Positions 1 to 9,405 of a DNA stretch of 64,000 nucleotides are shown here, one piece after another. Position 1 is the first letter of the stretch. Every line of letters starts with the position of its first letter. Location of the stretch: NCBI RefSeq assembly GCF_002887815.1, contig NZ_PDHO01000017.1:1-64000 (forward strand). Direction: 5' to 3'. The notes beneath the pieces are model-generated. The model made no database searches. It was not told the origin of the DNA and saw nothing but the letters and a program-made list of their open reading frames with translations. The translations under genes were made by a program, and so were the position numbers. This stretch comes from Mycobacterium sp. ENV421 (GTDB taxonomy: Bacteria; Actinomycetota; Actinomycetes; Mycobacteriales; Mycobacteriaceae).

Positions 1-551
1 CACACCCTCCTAGAACTGGTCGCGAACTGACTCACAACCAGCCTGGCAAAGAGGGGCGGAGTAACAACGCGCGCTTCACGATTCACGCCGGCGAGGCGTT
101 CGGCCTGCCGTCCATCCACGAGGCGCTGGCCTACTGTGGGGCCGACCGGCTGGGCCACGGTGTGCGCATCGTCGACGACATCGAGGTGGCGCCCGACGGT
201 ACGGCGCGGCTGGGACCGCTGGCCGCGATCCTGCGTGACAAGCGCATACCGCTCGAACTGTGCCCGAGTTCCAACGTCCAGACCGGCGCGGTGGCGAGCA
301 TTGCCAGCCATCCCTTCGACCTGCTCGCACGGCTGCGGTTTCGGGTCACCGTCAACACCGACAACCGCCTGATGAGCGATACCACGATGAGCCAGGAGAT
401 GGCGCGCCTGGTCGATGCGTTCGGCTACGGGTGGAGCGATCTGGAGCGGTTCACCATCAATGCGATGAAATCGGCGTTCATCCACTTCGACGAGCGGCTG
501 GCCATCATCGACGAGGTGATCAAACCGCGCTACGCGGTCCTGATCGGCTGA
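1..551 (+). CDS. add: Adenosine deaminase, 3' part
   Basis: C-terminal two fifths of adenosine deaminase, which hydrolyses (deoxy)adenosine to (deoxy)inosine in purine salvage. From about base 57 the translation is typical: TIHAGEAFG carries the catalytic Glu, GHGVRI a catalytic His, SSNVQTGA follows, and NTDN carries the metal-binding Asp. The frame is open to base 1, but residues coded before about base 57 do not resemble the family, which should read through its barrel there. The gene may therefore be joined to foreign sequence or sit at a contig edge. The stop is at 549-551. deoD and upp, also salvage genes, lie downstream as in M. tuberculosis. Family identity is firm; the state of the 5' end is unknown. 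Confidence 0.85.
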   Translation, partial: HPPRTGRELTHNQPGKEGRSNNARFTIHAGEAFGLPSIHEALAYCGADRLGHGVRIVDDIEVAPDGTARLGPLAAILRDKRIPLELCPSSNVQTGAVASIASHPFDLLARLRFRVTVNTDNRLMSDTTMSQEMARLVDAFGYGWSDLERFTINAMKSAFIHFDERLAIIDEVIKPRYAVLIG

Positions 552-719
552 GGCGCAGTCCCACCCTTTTTGTTTGCTCCGCCCCGGCTTCACAGCGCTC
601 CCACCGCGCGCCGGCAGCTCGGCGGGCGTACGATCCGATTTGCGGACCGGCATCCGCCACGAATTGCGCCGCCACCTCGTGATACGTCTGCGCCTACCAG
701 TGCGATGTAACTTGGTGTG

Positions 720-3700
720 ATGTCCAAGCGCGCCGTTTTGAGGGGCGTGTCACCACATAAGCTCCTCACGGGCTTGGGTCGGGTGATCGTTCGCCACCCT
801 CTGCTCGTGATCGCTGCTTGGCTCGTGCTGGCCGGCGCTCTGCTGGCCCTCATCACCCCGCTGGCTGTCGTCGCGGCCCGCAACCCGCCGGATTTCCTGC
901 CCAAAGACGCGCCGGTGCTGCTCTCCGTCAAGAAGATGCAGGACGCCTTCCATGAAGCCGACGCGGGCAATTTCGCCGCGATCATCCTCAGCAACGACAA
1001 CGGGCTGACCCCGGCCGACGAGGACGCCTACCGGCGGATCGTCGACACGCTCAAGGACGACACCAAGAACGTCTCGTCACTCCAGGATTTCGTGCGCACC
1101 CCTGAGCTGAAAGAGGTGATGACCAGCAAGGACGGCAAGGCCTGGAACCTGCCGGTCAGCATGACCGGAACCATGGGCACCCCGGATGGCCAGGAGTCGT
1201 ATCGCCACGTCATCAACGCCGTCCAGGAGGCGGCGAAGGGCTCGTCGCTGCAGGTCAACGTGGTGGGCGGCGGCGCGACCATCGAGGACATGAACGTCAT
1301 CGGCGCCCGCGACCAGCACATGATCGAAGTCGCCACGGTGGGCTTGGTGTTCTCGATTCTGCTGTTGGTGTATCGCAGCCTGATCGCGATGCTGATGCCG
1401 CTGATCACCATCGGCATATCCCTGGTGGTCGCTCAGCAGGTCGTGGCCGGCCTCGGCGAACTGGGGCTCGGCCTGGGCCCACAGACCATGATGTTGATGG
1501 TCGGCATGATCATGGGTGCCGGCATCGACTACGGCGTCTTCCTGTACAGCCGGTATCAGGAACTCACCAAGACCGGGATGGCCTCCGACGACGCCCTGGT
1601 CGAAGCCCTGGTGTCCATCGGCGAGGTGATCGCCGGCTCGGCGGGCACCGTGGCGCTGACGTTCCTCGGGATGTCGTTCACCAAACTGGCCATCTTCTCC
1701 ACCGTCGGGCCCGCGCTGACCGTGACGATCGTGGTGGGCTTCCTGGCCTCGATCACCCTGCTCCCGGCGTTCATCGTGCTGGCCGGTCGGCGGGGATGGA
1801 TCAAACAGCGGCGCGACATCACCGGCCGCTTCTGGCGCCGCTCCGGTGTGATGGTCGTCCGCCGGCCCGTCGCGTTGCTGGCGACCAGCGTGGTCATCCT
1901 GGGGGCGCTGGCCGCCACCACATCGCTGATGAGGTTCAACTACGACGACCGCAAGAACCTGCCGCAGGACTCCGCGAGCAACCGCGCCTACGAGGTGATG
2001 GACAAACACTTCCCGATCAGCAGCACGCTGCAGCAGTTCCTGTTCATCCAGTCGCCGAACGATCTGCGCACTCCCAAGGCACTGGCCGACATGGAGCAGA
2101 TGGCCGCGCGCATCGCGCAGCTGCCGGACATCGATCTGGTGCGCGGAATCACCCGTCCGACCGGGGAGGTGCTCGAGCAGGCCAAGACCACCTACCAGGC
2201 CGGTGAAGTCGGCACCAAGCTCGGCGACGCGTCCAACCTGATCCACACTAACGACGACAACCTCAATCTGCTCTCCGGCGGTGCCGGCAAGATGGCCGAC
2301 GTTCTCGGTCAGATCCGTACCCAGGTGGTGGGATCGATCGCCAGCGTTCGCGGGTTGACCAGCGCGCTGGACGCCATGTCGCAGAAGTACGGCGGGGCCA
2401 AGACGCTGGACCAGATCGACAAGACCGCGTCGTTGGTGACCAGCATGCGCTCGCTGGGCGACTCGTTGGGCCTGACCATTCTGCGGGTCACCGGCATCGG
2501 CGATTGGGCTGCGCCGATGCTCAACGCGCTCAACGTTTCTCCGGTGTGCGACGCGGATCCCGCCTGTGTCAACTCTCGGTCGGATCTGCAGAAGATCGTC
2601 GACGTCGCCAACACCCCGGCCGTCAAGTCCATCGAGGAATTCGCGCGAGAACTCTCCAAGACCGACGGATCGCAACAGCTCGACCAGGCCGTCCACGACC
2701 TCAGCCAGAACGTCAAGAAGGTGACCTCCGCCGCGCGCTCACTCGGCGTCGGCCAACCCGGCGGGGTGGAGAAGAAACTCAACGACGCGGTCACCGGCGT
2801 CAACACGCTCGCCGACTCGAGCCGTCAACTCGCAGTGGGTGTTCAGACCCTCGTCGACCAGACCCGCAATCTGGGGCAGGGGCTGGACCAGGCGTCGTCG
2901 TTCCTGCTGGCGATGAAGCGGGAGGCGGCCGACCCGCCGATGTCGGGGTTCTACATCCCGCCGCAGGTGTTGACGATGGACGAGTTCAAGAAGGCCGCCA
3001 AATTGTTCGTCTCCGAGGACGGTCACTCGGCGCGCTACCTGGTCCAGACGGCGCTCAACCCGTTCAGCACCGAGGCGATGGATCAGACCAAGCTGATCGT
3101 CAACACCGCGAACGCGGCCACGCCGAACACGCAGCTCGCCGGTTCCGAGATCTCGATGGTGGGCTTCTCCTCGATCAACGCCAACATCCGGGACTTCTAC
3201 GACTCCGACTTCGTCTACATCCTCTGCATGACCCTGATCGTGGTCTTCCTCATTCTCGTGATGCTGCTGCGCGCGATCGTCGCGCCCCTGTACCTGGTGC
3301 TCTCGGTGGTGCTGTCCTACGGCGCGGCGCTGGGCATCGGGGTGGTGCTGTTCCAGTTCATCCTCGGACAGGAATTGGCTTGGGGCGTACCGGGAATCGC
3401 GTTCATGGTGCTTGTCGCGGTCGGCGCCGACTACAACCTGCTGTTGATATCCCGCATCCGTGACGAGGCGAAATACGGTGTGCGCTCGGCGGTCATCCGC
3501 ACTGTCGGCGCAACCGGCGGCGTCATCACCTCGGCGGGCCTGATCTTCGCGGCATCGATGATGGCGCTCACCGTCAGCAGCGTGCTCACCGCCGCGCAGA
3601 TCGGCTTCGTGATCGGCGTCGGGCTGCTGCTGGACACCTTCCTGGTGCGCACGCTCACGGTGCCGGCCGCCGCCGTGCTGGTCGGTGACGCCAACTGGTG

Positions 3701-3875
3701 GCCGGCCAAACCGCCGCGCATCAAGTTCGAAGCCGCCAAGCGTGCCGCCGCGAGTGCGGCGGCGACCGCCCCTGTCGCGGTGCTCGACCACGACGAGACG
3801 GACGTCCAGGATTTCGACGACACCGAAGGTGAATCCGCCTGGGAGGCGGAAGGCGGAGCGACGCGGGACGACTAG
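720..3875 (+). CDS. MMPL/RND family membrane transporter
   Basis: Large inner-membrane exporter of the MmpL type, 1051 residues from ATG 720 (a GTG at 717 is also possible). These proteins use the proton gradient to move lipids, siderophores or drugs across the membrane. TM1 is near residues 28-50. Two blocks of membrane segments (about 200-370 and 820-985) each carry the Asp-Tyr proton-relay pair, D270-Y271 in GAGIDYGVF and D904-Y905 in VGADYNLL. The long region between them contains heptad-like helices (about 500-720), as in the periplasmic coiled coil of MmpL4/5-type members. The tail is acidic. No mmpS is adjacent. The 165-base gap upstream suggests its own promoter. Its stop overlaps that of the convergent neighbour (shared CTAG). 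The substrate is unknown; the facing methyltransferase/dioxygenase unit may be related. Confidence 0.9.
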   Translation: MSKRAVLRGVSPHKLLTGLGRVIVRHPLLVIAAWLVLAGALLALITPLAVVAARNPPDFLPKDAPVLLSVKKMQDAFHEADAGNFAAIILSNDNGLTPADEDAYRRIVDTLKDDTKNVSSLQDFVRTPELKEVMTSKDGKAWNLPVSMTGTMGTPDGQESYRHVINAVQEAAKGSSLQVNVVGGGATIEDMNVIGARDQHMIEVATVGLVFSILLLVYRSLIAMLMPLITIGISLVVAQQVVAGLGELGLGLGPQTMMLMVGMIMGAGIDYGVFLYSRYQELTKTGMASDDALVEALVSIGEVIAGSAGTVALTFLGMSFTKLAIFSTVGPALTVTIVVGFLASITLLPAFIVLAGRRGWIKQRRDITGRFWRRSGVMVVRRPVALLATSVVILGALAATTSLMRFNYDDRKNLPQDSASNRAYEVMDKHFPISSTLQQFLFIQSPNDLRTPKALADMEQMAARIAQLPDIDLVRGITRPTGEVLEQAKTTYQAGEVGTKLGDASNLIHTNDDNLNLLSGGAGKMADVLGQIRTQVVGSIASVRGLTSALDAMSQKYGGAKTLDQIDKTASLVTSMRSLGDSLGLTILRVTGIGDWAAPMLNALNVSPVCDADPACVNSRSDLQKIVDVANTPAVKSIEEFARELSKTDGSQQLDQAVHDLSQNVKKVTSAARSLGVGQPGGVEKKLNDAVTGVNTLADSSRQLAVGVQTLVDQTRNLGQGLDQASSFLLAMKREAADPPMSGFYIPPQVLTMDEFKKAAKLFVSEDGHSARYLVQTALNPFSTEAMDQTKLIVNTANAATPNTQLAGSEISMVGFSSINANIRDFYDSDFVYILCMTLIVVFLILVMLLRAIVAPLYLVLSVVLSYGAALGIGVVLFQFILGQELAWGVPGIAFMVLVAVGADYNLLLISRIRDEAKYGVRSAVIRTVGATGGVITSAGLIFAASMMALTVSSVLTAAQIGFVIGVGLLLDTFLVRTLTVPAAAVLVGDANWWPAKPPRIKFEAAKRAAASAAATAPVAVLDHDETDVQDFDDTEGESAWEAEGGATRDD

Positions 3876-4873
3876 AACCGCGGGGTGGGCACCCAGGGCA
3901 TGAACCGCGCCGACCAACTCACCAGGTTGTCCGCGACCGCATCTTCGAGCCGATACCGGGTGTTCACCGGGTCATCGGTCCACAGCGACGAAATCACCTG
4001 AGCGAGACCGTCTATGCGCAGCAGGTTGAACTCCGAGTCGTCCTCGAGCTTCATCTCGCGCAGCGCCGCCTGGTACGGAAGGTCGATGTGCAGCGGCTTT
4101 TCCAGCCCATCGATGGCGAACCCGGAGATGCCGTTGTCGTCCTCGACGCGACGGAGGCTGGCGCCCTTGGGATCTGGGATCGGGTGGCCCATCGGGTCGC
4201 CGGTCAGCGTGGTCGTGCTGCCGGTGACGGAGAACGACCCCTCGGACTGCCGGTACGGCTCGTGGACCTCGCCGACCTTTCCGCCGCGGAATCGGTACTC
4301 GATGTCCACGCCGCCCGGGACGCGCCGGCTTCGGGCCGACGTCGGCGGCAGCAGTCCCAGCCATGACCGGACCAATGCCAACGCGTGATAGCGATAACCC
4401 ATCTGCGACATGGCGACTCGGCTCACCTCGCCGAGTGCACCCGACCGGATCGCCTCGCCGACCAGTCGGTACTGCGGCATGTTCATGAAGTCTTCACCGA
4501 CCCGGATCGGTGACCACCGGCGGAACTGGCCGAGCCGGGCGAGATCGTCGAGACGCCCGACGCCGGGCGTGTCGATGACCAATGCGGCACCGGGAGCCAG
4601 GTGGGCCAACGACTTCAGCACGGCGACGTTGTTGGTCACCGTCACCGACACCAGCGCGAGGTCGATGTCGCCGGGGCGCAACGTCCGGGGATCGTCGATA
4701 GCCGGCACGCCCCAGCGTTCGGCCGCGCGGGACGCGTTCGCGTAGGTGCGGGAGTGGACCCCGACGACCTCGATGTGGGAGTCGAGCAGGCTCAACGCCG
4801 GAAGGAAAGCGTTACGAACGCGGTATCCGGAACCGACGACCAGCGCCCGCAGCCGGCTACTGGGCTGCGTCAC
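3872..4873 (-). CDS. Gfo/Idh/MocA-family oxidoreductase-like protein
   Basis: 333-residue protein with an N-terminal Rossmann fold (LVVGSGYRVRNAF, residues 11-23) and the layout of Gfo/Idh/MocA dehydrogenases, which use NAD(P) on sugars or cyclitols. The family's EKP motif, whose Lys is catalytic, reads D101-T102-P103 (VIDTPGV). Classical dehydrogenase activity is therefore doubtful, and it may be a divergent or non-redox member. The GTG start (4873) overlaps the stop of the dioxygenase gene upstream as GTGA, which implies translational coupling. It is the last gene of a three-gene leftward unit and converges on the MMPL gene. Fold assignment is good; function is unknown. Confidence 0.75.
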   Translation of the reverse strand: MTQPSSRLRALVVGSGYRVRNAFLPALSLLDSHIEVVGVHSRTYANASRAAERWGVPAIDDPRTLRPGDIDLALVSVTVTNNVAVLKSLAHLAPGAALVIDTPGVGRLDDLARLGQFRRWSPIRVGEDFMNMPQYRLVGEAIRSGALGEVSRVAMSQMGYRYHALALVRSWLGLLPPTSARSRRVPGGVDIEYRFRGGKVGEVHEPYRQSEGSFSVTGSTTTLTGDPMGHPIPDPKGASLRRVEDDNGISGFAIDGLEKPLHIDLPYQAALREMKLEDDSEFNLLRIDGLAQVISSLWTDDPVNTRYRLEDAVADNLVSWSARFMPWVPTPRF

Positions 4874-5715
4874 ACAACGCCCGCGGCGGCCAGTGCACGG
4901 AAACCGACGGTCTGAGCGCGAATGTAGGCCGCCTGGGCTCGGGACAGCTCGTTGCGCGTCGTCGGCGGCAGCGGGGTGCCGGCCGGGATCTCACCGCGGT
5001 CGGTCAGCGGGGTGGTGCTGCCCACCCGGTTCTCGTCGATCAGGGCCAGCAGTGCTGGATCGCTCAGGTACGCACGGGCGTCGGTGAACTCGGGCAGCCC
5101 GATCCGGTCGTTCGGCAGGCCGGCGGGCTGGAACGAGATCTTCAGCACGCGGCGGCGCACCGAACCGCGGTTCGGCGACGCGCGATGGAAGTAGGAGCGG
5201 TTCCACATCGCGGCGGTGCCGATCGGGCCGACCAGCTGTACCGCGTCACCGCCGGCGCGCATGCCGTTGTTGGGGCGGTGCGGATAGAACTCGAACGCGC
5301 CGTCGTCGGCACCGACCGGCGACAGCAGGATGAAAATGCTGATGAAAGACGGGAAGTCGGGGGTATAGGACCGAATCGTCTCGGTGTCACGGTGCCAGCC
5401 CAGCGGTTTGTCCCGGTGGATGTGCGGCCGGCCCTGGTTGGCGGCGATCTCATAGCTGTGGCAGTGGTACAGCAGGGCCGACGGGTGGATCCCGGCGATC
5501 AGCTGACGCGCCGGCTCGCTGAACAGTTCGGCGAAGATCCCGGTTTCGGCCAGGGCGTCGGCACTCGCGTACGACCGTCGCTCACCGTCGGTTCCAGCAA
5601 AGATCGGATCGAGGCGACGATTCCAGTCCTCGACCATCTCGACGGGCCACAGTCCGGTGACATCGGCGATGCCCTCGTTTGCCAGCAGGTCCGTCACAGT
5701 CCGTGTCGACGTCAC
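4870..5715 (-). CDS. PhyH-like Fe(II)/2-oxoglutarate dioxygenase
   Basis: Phytanoyl-CoA dioxygenase-like enzyme, 281 residues, expected to hydroxylate a small molecule with O2 and 2-oxoglutarate. The iron-binding triad is visible as H108-x-D110 (GWHRDTE) and H177 (SYFHRAS); Arg187/188 is placed to hold 2-oxoglutarate. The start is taken as GTG 5715 because GAGGGAGGT lies 7 bases before it; a GTG 36 bases upstream has no such site. It is the middle gene between a methyltransferase (78-base gap) and the Gfo-like gene (4-base overlap). Related enzymes act on lipids, amino acids and sugars, so the substrate is open. Confidence 0.85.
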   Translation of the reverse strand: MTSTRTVTDLLANEGIADVTGLWPVEMVEDWNRRLDPIFAGTDGERRSYASADALAETGIFAELFSEPARQLIAGIHPSALLYHCHSYEIAANQGRPHIHRDKPLGWHRDTETIRSYTPDFPSFISIFILLSPVGADDGAFEFYPHRPNNGMRAGGDAVQLVGPIGTAAMWNRSYFHRASPNRGSVRRRVLKISFQPAGLPNDRIGLPEFTDARAYLSDPALLALIDENRVGSTTPLTDRGEIPAGTPLPPTTRNELSRAQAAYIRAQTVGFRALAAAGVV

Positions 5716-5793
5716 CAGTGATACCTCCCTCAGCGAAATCCGCGCCCCCACGCTACAGGGTATCGGCGCTGGCTGCGAGGGGTCGGGCCGCCG

Positions 5794-6396
5794 CTACTGC
5801 GTGGCGAAGACGAACAGCCGGTGCTGGTATCCGTCGACGTTTGCCCAGTTCTCCTCGTGCACGCTGATGTAGCCGCGGTCCCGGAACAGCGTGCGGATGT
5901 CTTCTTCCAGGTAGCTGTTCAGCCAGCCGCGGCTGATCCGGTCGACCGCTCCGAGCTTGGTGCGACGGAACTGGTCATTGCTGTCCGGGCAGCCGTAGGA
6001 AATCACGACCCGCGGCACGAAAGCCGACAGCCAGTCGAGCACCGACGGCACGTCGCGCAGATACTCCAGGACCCCCATGATCACCGCGACGTCGTAGGTG
6101 TCCTTGCCCAAGTTGGGCAGTGGGCGTTCGTTCAGATCGCACACCAGCGTTCCCGGGCCCCGATCGACGAGATCGGACGGCGTGTAGGTGCACGACGGAT
6201 CCAGGTGCTTCTCGAGAGTTCGGGTGCCCGCACCGAATTCGATCACCCGACTGCCTGCCGGAATCAGTTCGGCGGCCCGCTTTGTACGGGGTTCCCAGTC
6301 CGAGTAGAGGTTCCGCGTGTCGGCCCATCGCTTGTAGTCGGTCTTCTGCCGCAGTGCGGCGATGATCCCCAACTTCGGGATGTGGACGCGGCTCAC
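5794..6396 (-). CDS. Class I SAM-dependent methyltransferase
   Basis: 200-residue methyltransferase with SAM motif I at VIEFGAGTRT (51-60), an acidic residue after strand 2 (SDLVD) and a post-motif block (YDVAVIMGVLEYL). The start is GTG 6396. It is the first gene of the leftward unit methyltransferase, PhyH dioxygenase, Gfo-like protein. The 260 bases to the divergent PE-PPE gene should hold its promoter, but no clear -10 was picked out. The compact size suits a small-molecule or sugar methyltransferase rather than a nucleic-acid enzyme. The acceptor cannot be named. Confidence 0.8.
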   Translation of the reverse strand: MSRVHIPKLGIIAALRQKTDYKRWADTRNLYSDWEPRTKRAAELIPAGSRVIEFGAGTRTLEKHLDPSCTYTPSDLVDRGPGTLVCDLNERPLPNLGKDTYDVAVIMGVLEYLRDVPSVLDWLSAFVPRVVISYGCPDSNDQFRRTKLGAVDRISRGWLNSYLEEDIRTLFRDRGYISVHEENWANVDGYQHRLFVFATQ

Positions 6397-6656
6397 TGGA
6401 TGTTCACCCCAACTGTTGTCGTGCCGTGACAGGTTTTCCGAAGGTTAGCACCCCACTGCACGGTGCCCGGATGTGGTTTGCGGGCGAACCGACGCCGAAG
6501 TAAATTATCGGGCGGTCAAATTCCGCAGGTGCGCACGCTGATGCCCATGTCGGCGTTGCGCACGCCAGGAGCCGGGTGCCCAATATGGCGTTTGCTGATA
6601 GAGTCTTGCAGGCCTGGTCGGGGGGCGTGGGCGAAAAAACAAGGGGAGTGACCCGT

Positions 6657-8117
6657 ATGCGACTAGCGGCTCGCAGCGCGGCGGTGGCGGCGGCCACCCT
6701 GGCAGCATTCTTGTCCTTGGTTCTGCTGTCGACATCGACAGCGGCCCTCAAGCTTCTCGCAAGCGGCGCAACGGTTCTCGTGATGGGCGGAACCGGGCAC
6801 TCGTTGTCGCCGGACGAGGACTCCGATCAGTTCGTCCAGGACTACCTGGCCGGCGCGATCGGCAACTACGTCGCTCCCGCATCGACGCTGGGCACCGGCG
6901 TCCCCGGCAGTCCGTACAACACGGTCGCCGTCATCACCCCGGAACAGTCGACGCCCAACAACGGCACGCTGACGTTCGATCAGTCGGTGGCGCTGGGCAG
7001 GCAGAATCTCGACAACTGCATCAAGGCGACGTCATCGTGCAGTTACAACGACCAGGTGGGGTCCGTCGCGCCGGCTCCGGGCGACACCTTCGTCGTCTAC
7101 GGCTTCTCGCAGAGCTCGACGATCTCGACTCTCGAGAAGCGGGCGTTGGCAGCCGAATACGCACCCGGTGAGGGCCCCGACGTCAGCTTCGTGCTGACCG
7201 CCAACGGCAACCGCCCGAACGGTGGATTCCTCGCCCGCGGGCCCGAAGGCGTCACGATCCCGGTGGGCTTGCCGTTCGGCGGGTCGACGTTCAACGGATC
7301 GACCCCGACCGACACCCAGTACGACACGACCGACATCGCCGCGCAGTACGACGGCTGGTCGGACTTCCCGGTCAACCCGCTGAACCTGCTGGCCGTCGCC
7401 AACGCGATGATGGGCGTCGACTATCTGCATCTCGGCGGCACCTACGACAACACCACGCTCACCGATCCGGGCGTGATCGATCAGGGCCAGTACGGCGACA
7501 CGCACTACTACCTGATCTCCACCCCGGTGCTTCCGCTGCTGATGCCGCTGGAGAAGCTCGGGCCGCTGGGCCACGCGTTCGCCGACACGCTGGACGCTCC
7601 GCTGCGGGTGATCATCGAGTCCTCGTATGACCGCACCACCAGCCCGGGCGTGCCGACGTCATGGAACGTCACGTACTTCCCGAACCCGGTGAAATTCGCC
7701 CGCAATCTGCTGGTCTCGATCCCCACCGGCTGGGACAACGGCATCCAGGACCTCACCGGCAAGCGCCCGTTCGGCACGACCCGGCCCGGGCCCTACGGAG
7801 TCGGCGGTCCCGACGTCACCTACACCGCCCCGGATACCACCTCGGATTCGTCGAGTGCGGCGGCAAGCACTGAGACGACCGCCGTGGCCGCCTCGGAACC
7901 GGCCGTGAAGAAAGCGACGGCGGGCGTCAAGCCGCACACCACGACGGGGACGAAGACCGCAGCCGCGGCCGGAGGTAAGGCCACGTCGTCCAAGGACACG
8001 TCGTCGTCGAAGTCGACGACCAAATCCTCGACGTCCTCGCAGTCGTCGCAGTCCACGCACAACAACGGAGTCGGCGGCTCCAAGCGCGCGAAGGCGAGCG
8101 CCGGCTCCAGCAGCTAG
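6657..8117 (+). CDS. PE-PPE domain secreted hydrolase
   Basis: 486-residue exported protein with the PE-PPE domain, a serine alpha/beta-hydrolase fold otherwise found behind PE or PPE modules; here it stands alone. ATG 6657 is chosen because AAGGGGAG ends 8 bases upstream. A signal peptide or anchor spans residues 1-37 (Arg residues, then an Ala/Leu/Val stretch). The nucleophile elbow is GFSQSS (149-154) with Ser151. The last 100 residues are low-complexity Ser/Thr/Ala/Lys, likely a wall-associated tail. Relatives are esterases or acyltransferases acting on envelope lipids. It abuts the convergent Rv3311-like gene with no gap. Confidence 0.85.
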   Translation: MRLAARSAAVAAATLAAFLSLVLLSTSTAALKLLASGATVLVMGGTGHSLSPDEDSDQFVQDYLAGAIGNYVAPASTLGTGVPGSPYNTVAVITPEQSTPNNGTLTFDQSVALGRQNLDNCIKATSSCSYNDQVGSVAPAPGDTFVVYGFSQSSTISTLEKRALAAEYAPGEGPDVSFVLTANGNRPNGGFLARGPEGVTIPVGLPFGGSTFNGSTPTDTQYDTTDIAAQYDGWSDFPVNPLNLLAVANAMMGVDYLHLGGTYDNTTLTDPGVIDQGQYGDTHYYLISTPVLPLLMPLEKLGPLGHAFADTLDAPLRVIIESSYDRTTSPGVPTSWNVTYFPNPVKFARNLLVSIPTGWDNGIQDLTGKRPFGTTRPGPYGVGGPDVTYTAPDTTSDSSSAAASTETTAVAASEPAVKKATAGVKPHTTTGTKTAAAAGGKATSSKDTSSSKSTTKSSTSSQSSQSTHNNGVGGSKRAKASAGSSS

Positions 8118-9368
8118 CTACTCGCGGCGCAGCCGCGACTCGACGAAGCGCTCGATCTCGTCCCACTCCTTGACCGCGGCCGTGTACGGGCCGGCAGGCC
8201 GGGAGTTCTCCTCGGGATCAAGCACGTAGTCGACGAGCTTGCCCAGCAGCCGGTCTTCGGCCAGCAGCGTGTCGACGGTGTCCTCCTCGGAGTACTCGCC
8301 GACGTCGCGCACCAACTCGACCGCGAGCTCCAGCTGGTCGTGGTCTATCGCGTCGGGGCCGTCGGCGATGTCGTCCGACAGCCCGGTCAGCACGTAGATG
8401 TTGTCCTCGGTGACGTCGACCCGGAGCGAACCGTCGGTGGCCGCGGTCCGGATGTCGTCGTAGGTGGTCAAGTCCGACAGGTCATGGTCGTGCTCGTCGG
8501 CGAGGTAGCGGGCCAGCGCACGCTCGGAGGTGAAGACGCTGATTCGGCCGTTGCGACCCAGGAAGATCGGCCGGTCATCGAAGTAGCAGCGCAGCGTGTA
8601 GAACGTGCCCGAGCTGGCCTGGATGCGCACCGGGTCGATGCCGACCTCGGCCCAGAAGTTCTCCTGGCTGCCGAGCACGACGCCGTCCTGCGGTGCCCGC
8701 TCGTCGGTCTCCTCCGCGACCGCGTCGGCGTCGTCGTCGGAATCTTCGGCCGACTCGTCGATCTCCTCCTCGTAGGGCTCCTCGAGCTCGTCGGCGGCCA
8801 GCTTGACGGCCCGCTCGTCGACCTCGGGCACGGTGATGACCTCGTCGATCGCTGAGAGCACGCTGTCCCAGCCGCGGGCGACGATGTCACCGACGACGCG
8901 CCAGCGCTTGAGCCCCGGCTTGCCGCTGAACTGCTCGTAGCCGCCCGAGAGCAAGCCGAGGTTGGGGTTGCCGTTGAAGAACCGCGTCACGGCGGGCAGC
9001 TCACACACCGAACCGATCGAGGACACGACGGCCATCGTGTTGGCCAGTGCGGTCACCGATTCTTCGGTGGGCTTCTCCGCCAACAGCTCCTCGACGACCA
9101 CGAGGTCGACTTCGCGGTCCGGCACCGGCGTGAGCCTATGGGCGTTGGCCTGGGTCAGGTCCTCCCACGCGGGGTGATCGGTGAGGTCGTTGTCGGTGTT
9201 CGTGCGCACGAACGCGGCCAGGTCCGCCACTGACTCGAAGGCGAACAGGTCGTCGTCCTTGCCGAGGAACGCCTCCCACTCGTCACCGCCGTCGCGCCAG
9301 CGGGGCGCCCACAGCGTGTACAGGTCACCAGCGGTCACGCCCACGCGCACCGGAACGAGCTCAGCCAT
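8118..9368 (-). CDS. Conserved acidic mycobacterial protein (Rv3311-like)
   Basis: 416-residue protein of unknown function, matching by composition and position the conserved Rv3311 of M. tuberculosis. It has an N-terminal region with DLYTLWAPRW and a C-terminal region with FYTLRCYFDDRP that look like two related segments separated by a Glu/Asp-rich linker (about residues 205-245), so an internal duplication is possible. No signal peptide or membrane segment is seen, so it should be cytosolic. ATG 9368 lies 7 bases after a -10 box TAGGCT, which suggests a leaderless transcript. It is divergent from the DUF218 gene. Confidence 0.75.
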   Translation of the reverse strand: MAELVPVRVGVTAGDLYTLWAPRWRDGGDEWEAFLGKDDDLFAFESVADLAAFVRTNTDNDLTDHPAWEDLTQANAHRLTPVPDREVDLVVVEELLAEKPTEESVTALANTMAVVSSIGSVCELPAVTRFFNGNPNLGLLSGGYEQFSGKPGLKRWRVVGDIVARGWDSVLSAIDEVITVPEVDERAVKLAADELEEPYEEEIDESAEDSDDDADAVAEETDERAPQDGVVLGSQENFWAEVGIDPVRIQASSGTFYTLRCYFDDRPIFLGRNGRISVFTSERALARYLADEHDHDLSDLTTYDDIRTAATDGSLRVDVTEDNIYVLTGLSDDIADGPDAIDHDQLELAVELVRDVGEYSEEDTVDTLLAEDRLLGKLVDYVLDPEENSRPAGPYTAAVKEWDEIERFVESRLRRE

Positions 9369-9375
9369 GCCGCAC

Positions 9376-9405
9376 AGCCTAACGACGCTTGCTGGCGGGT
9401 AGCCT
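9376..9405. promoter_or_regulatory. Divergent leaderless promoter pair
   Basis: In the 44-base gap two -10 boxes face outward: TAGGCT (minus strand, 9381-9376), 7 bases before ATG 9368, and TAGCCT (plus strand, 9400-9405), 7 bases before GTG 9413. Both place transcription starts on the start codons. Inferred from spacing alone. Confidence 0.45.

Noticed and set aside
1077..3917. Two long antisense open frames under the MMPL gene
   Set aside because: Arg/Gly/Asp-rich low-complexity translations with no family features; expected from high third-position GC opposite a real gene.
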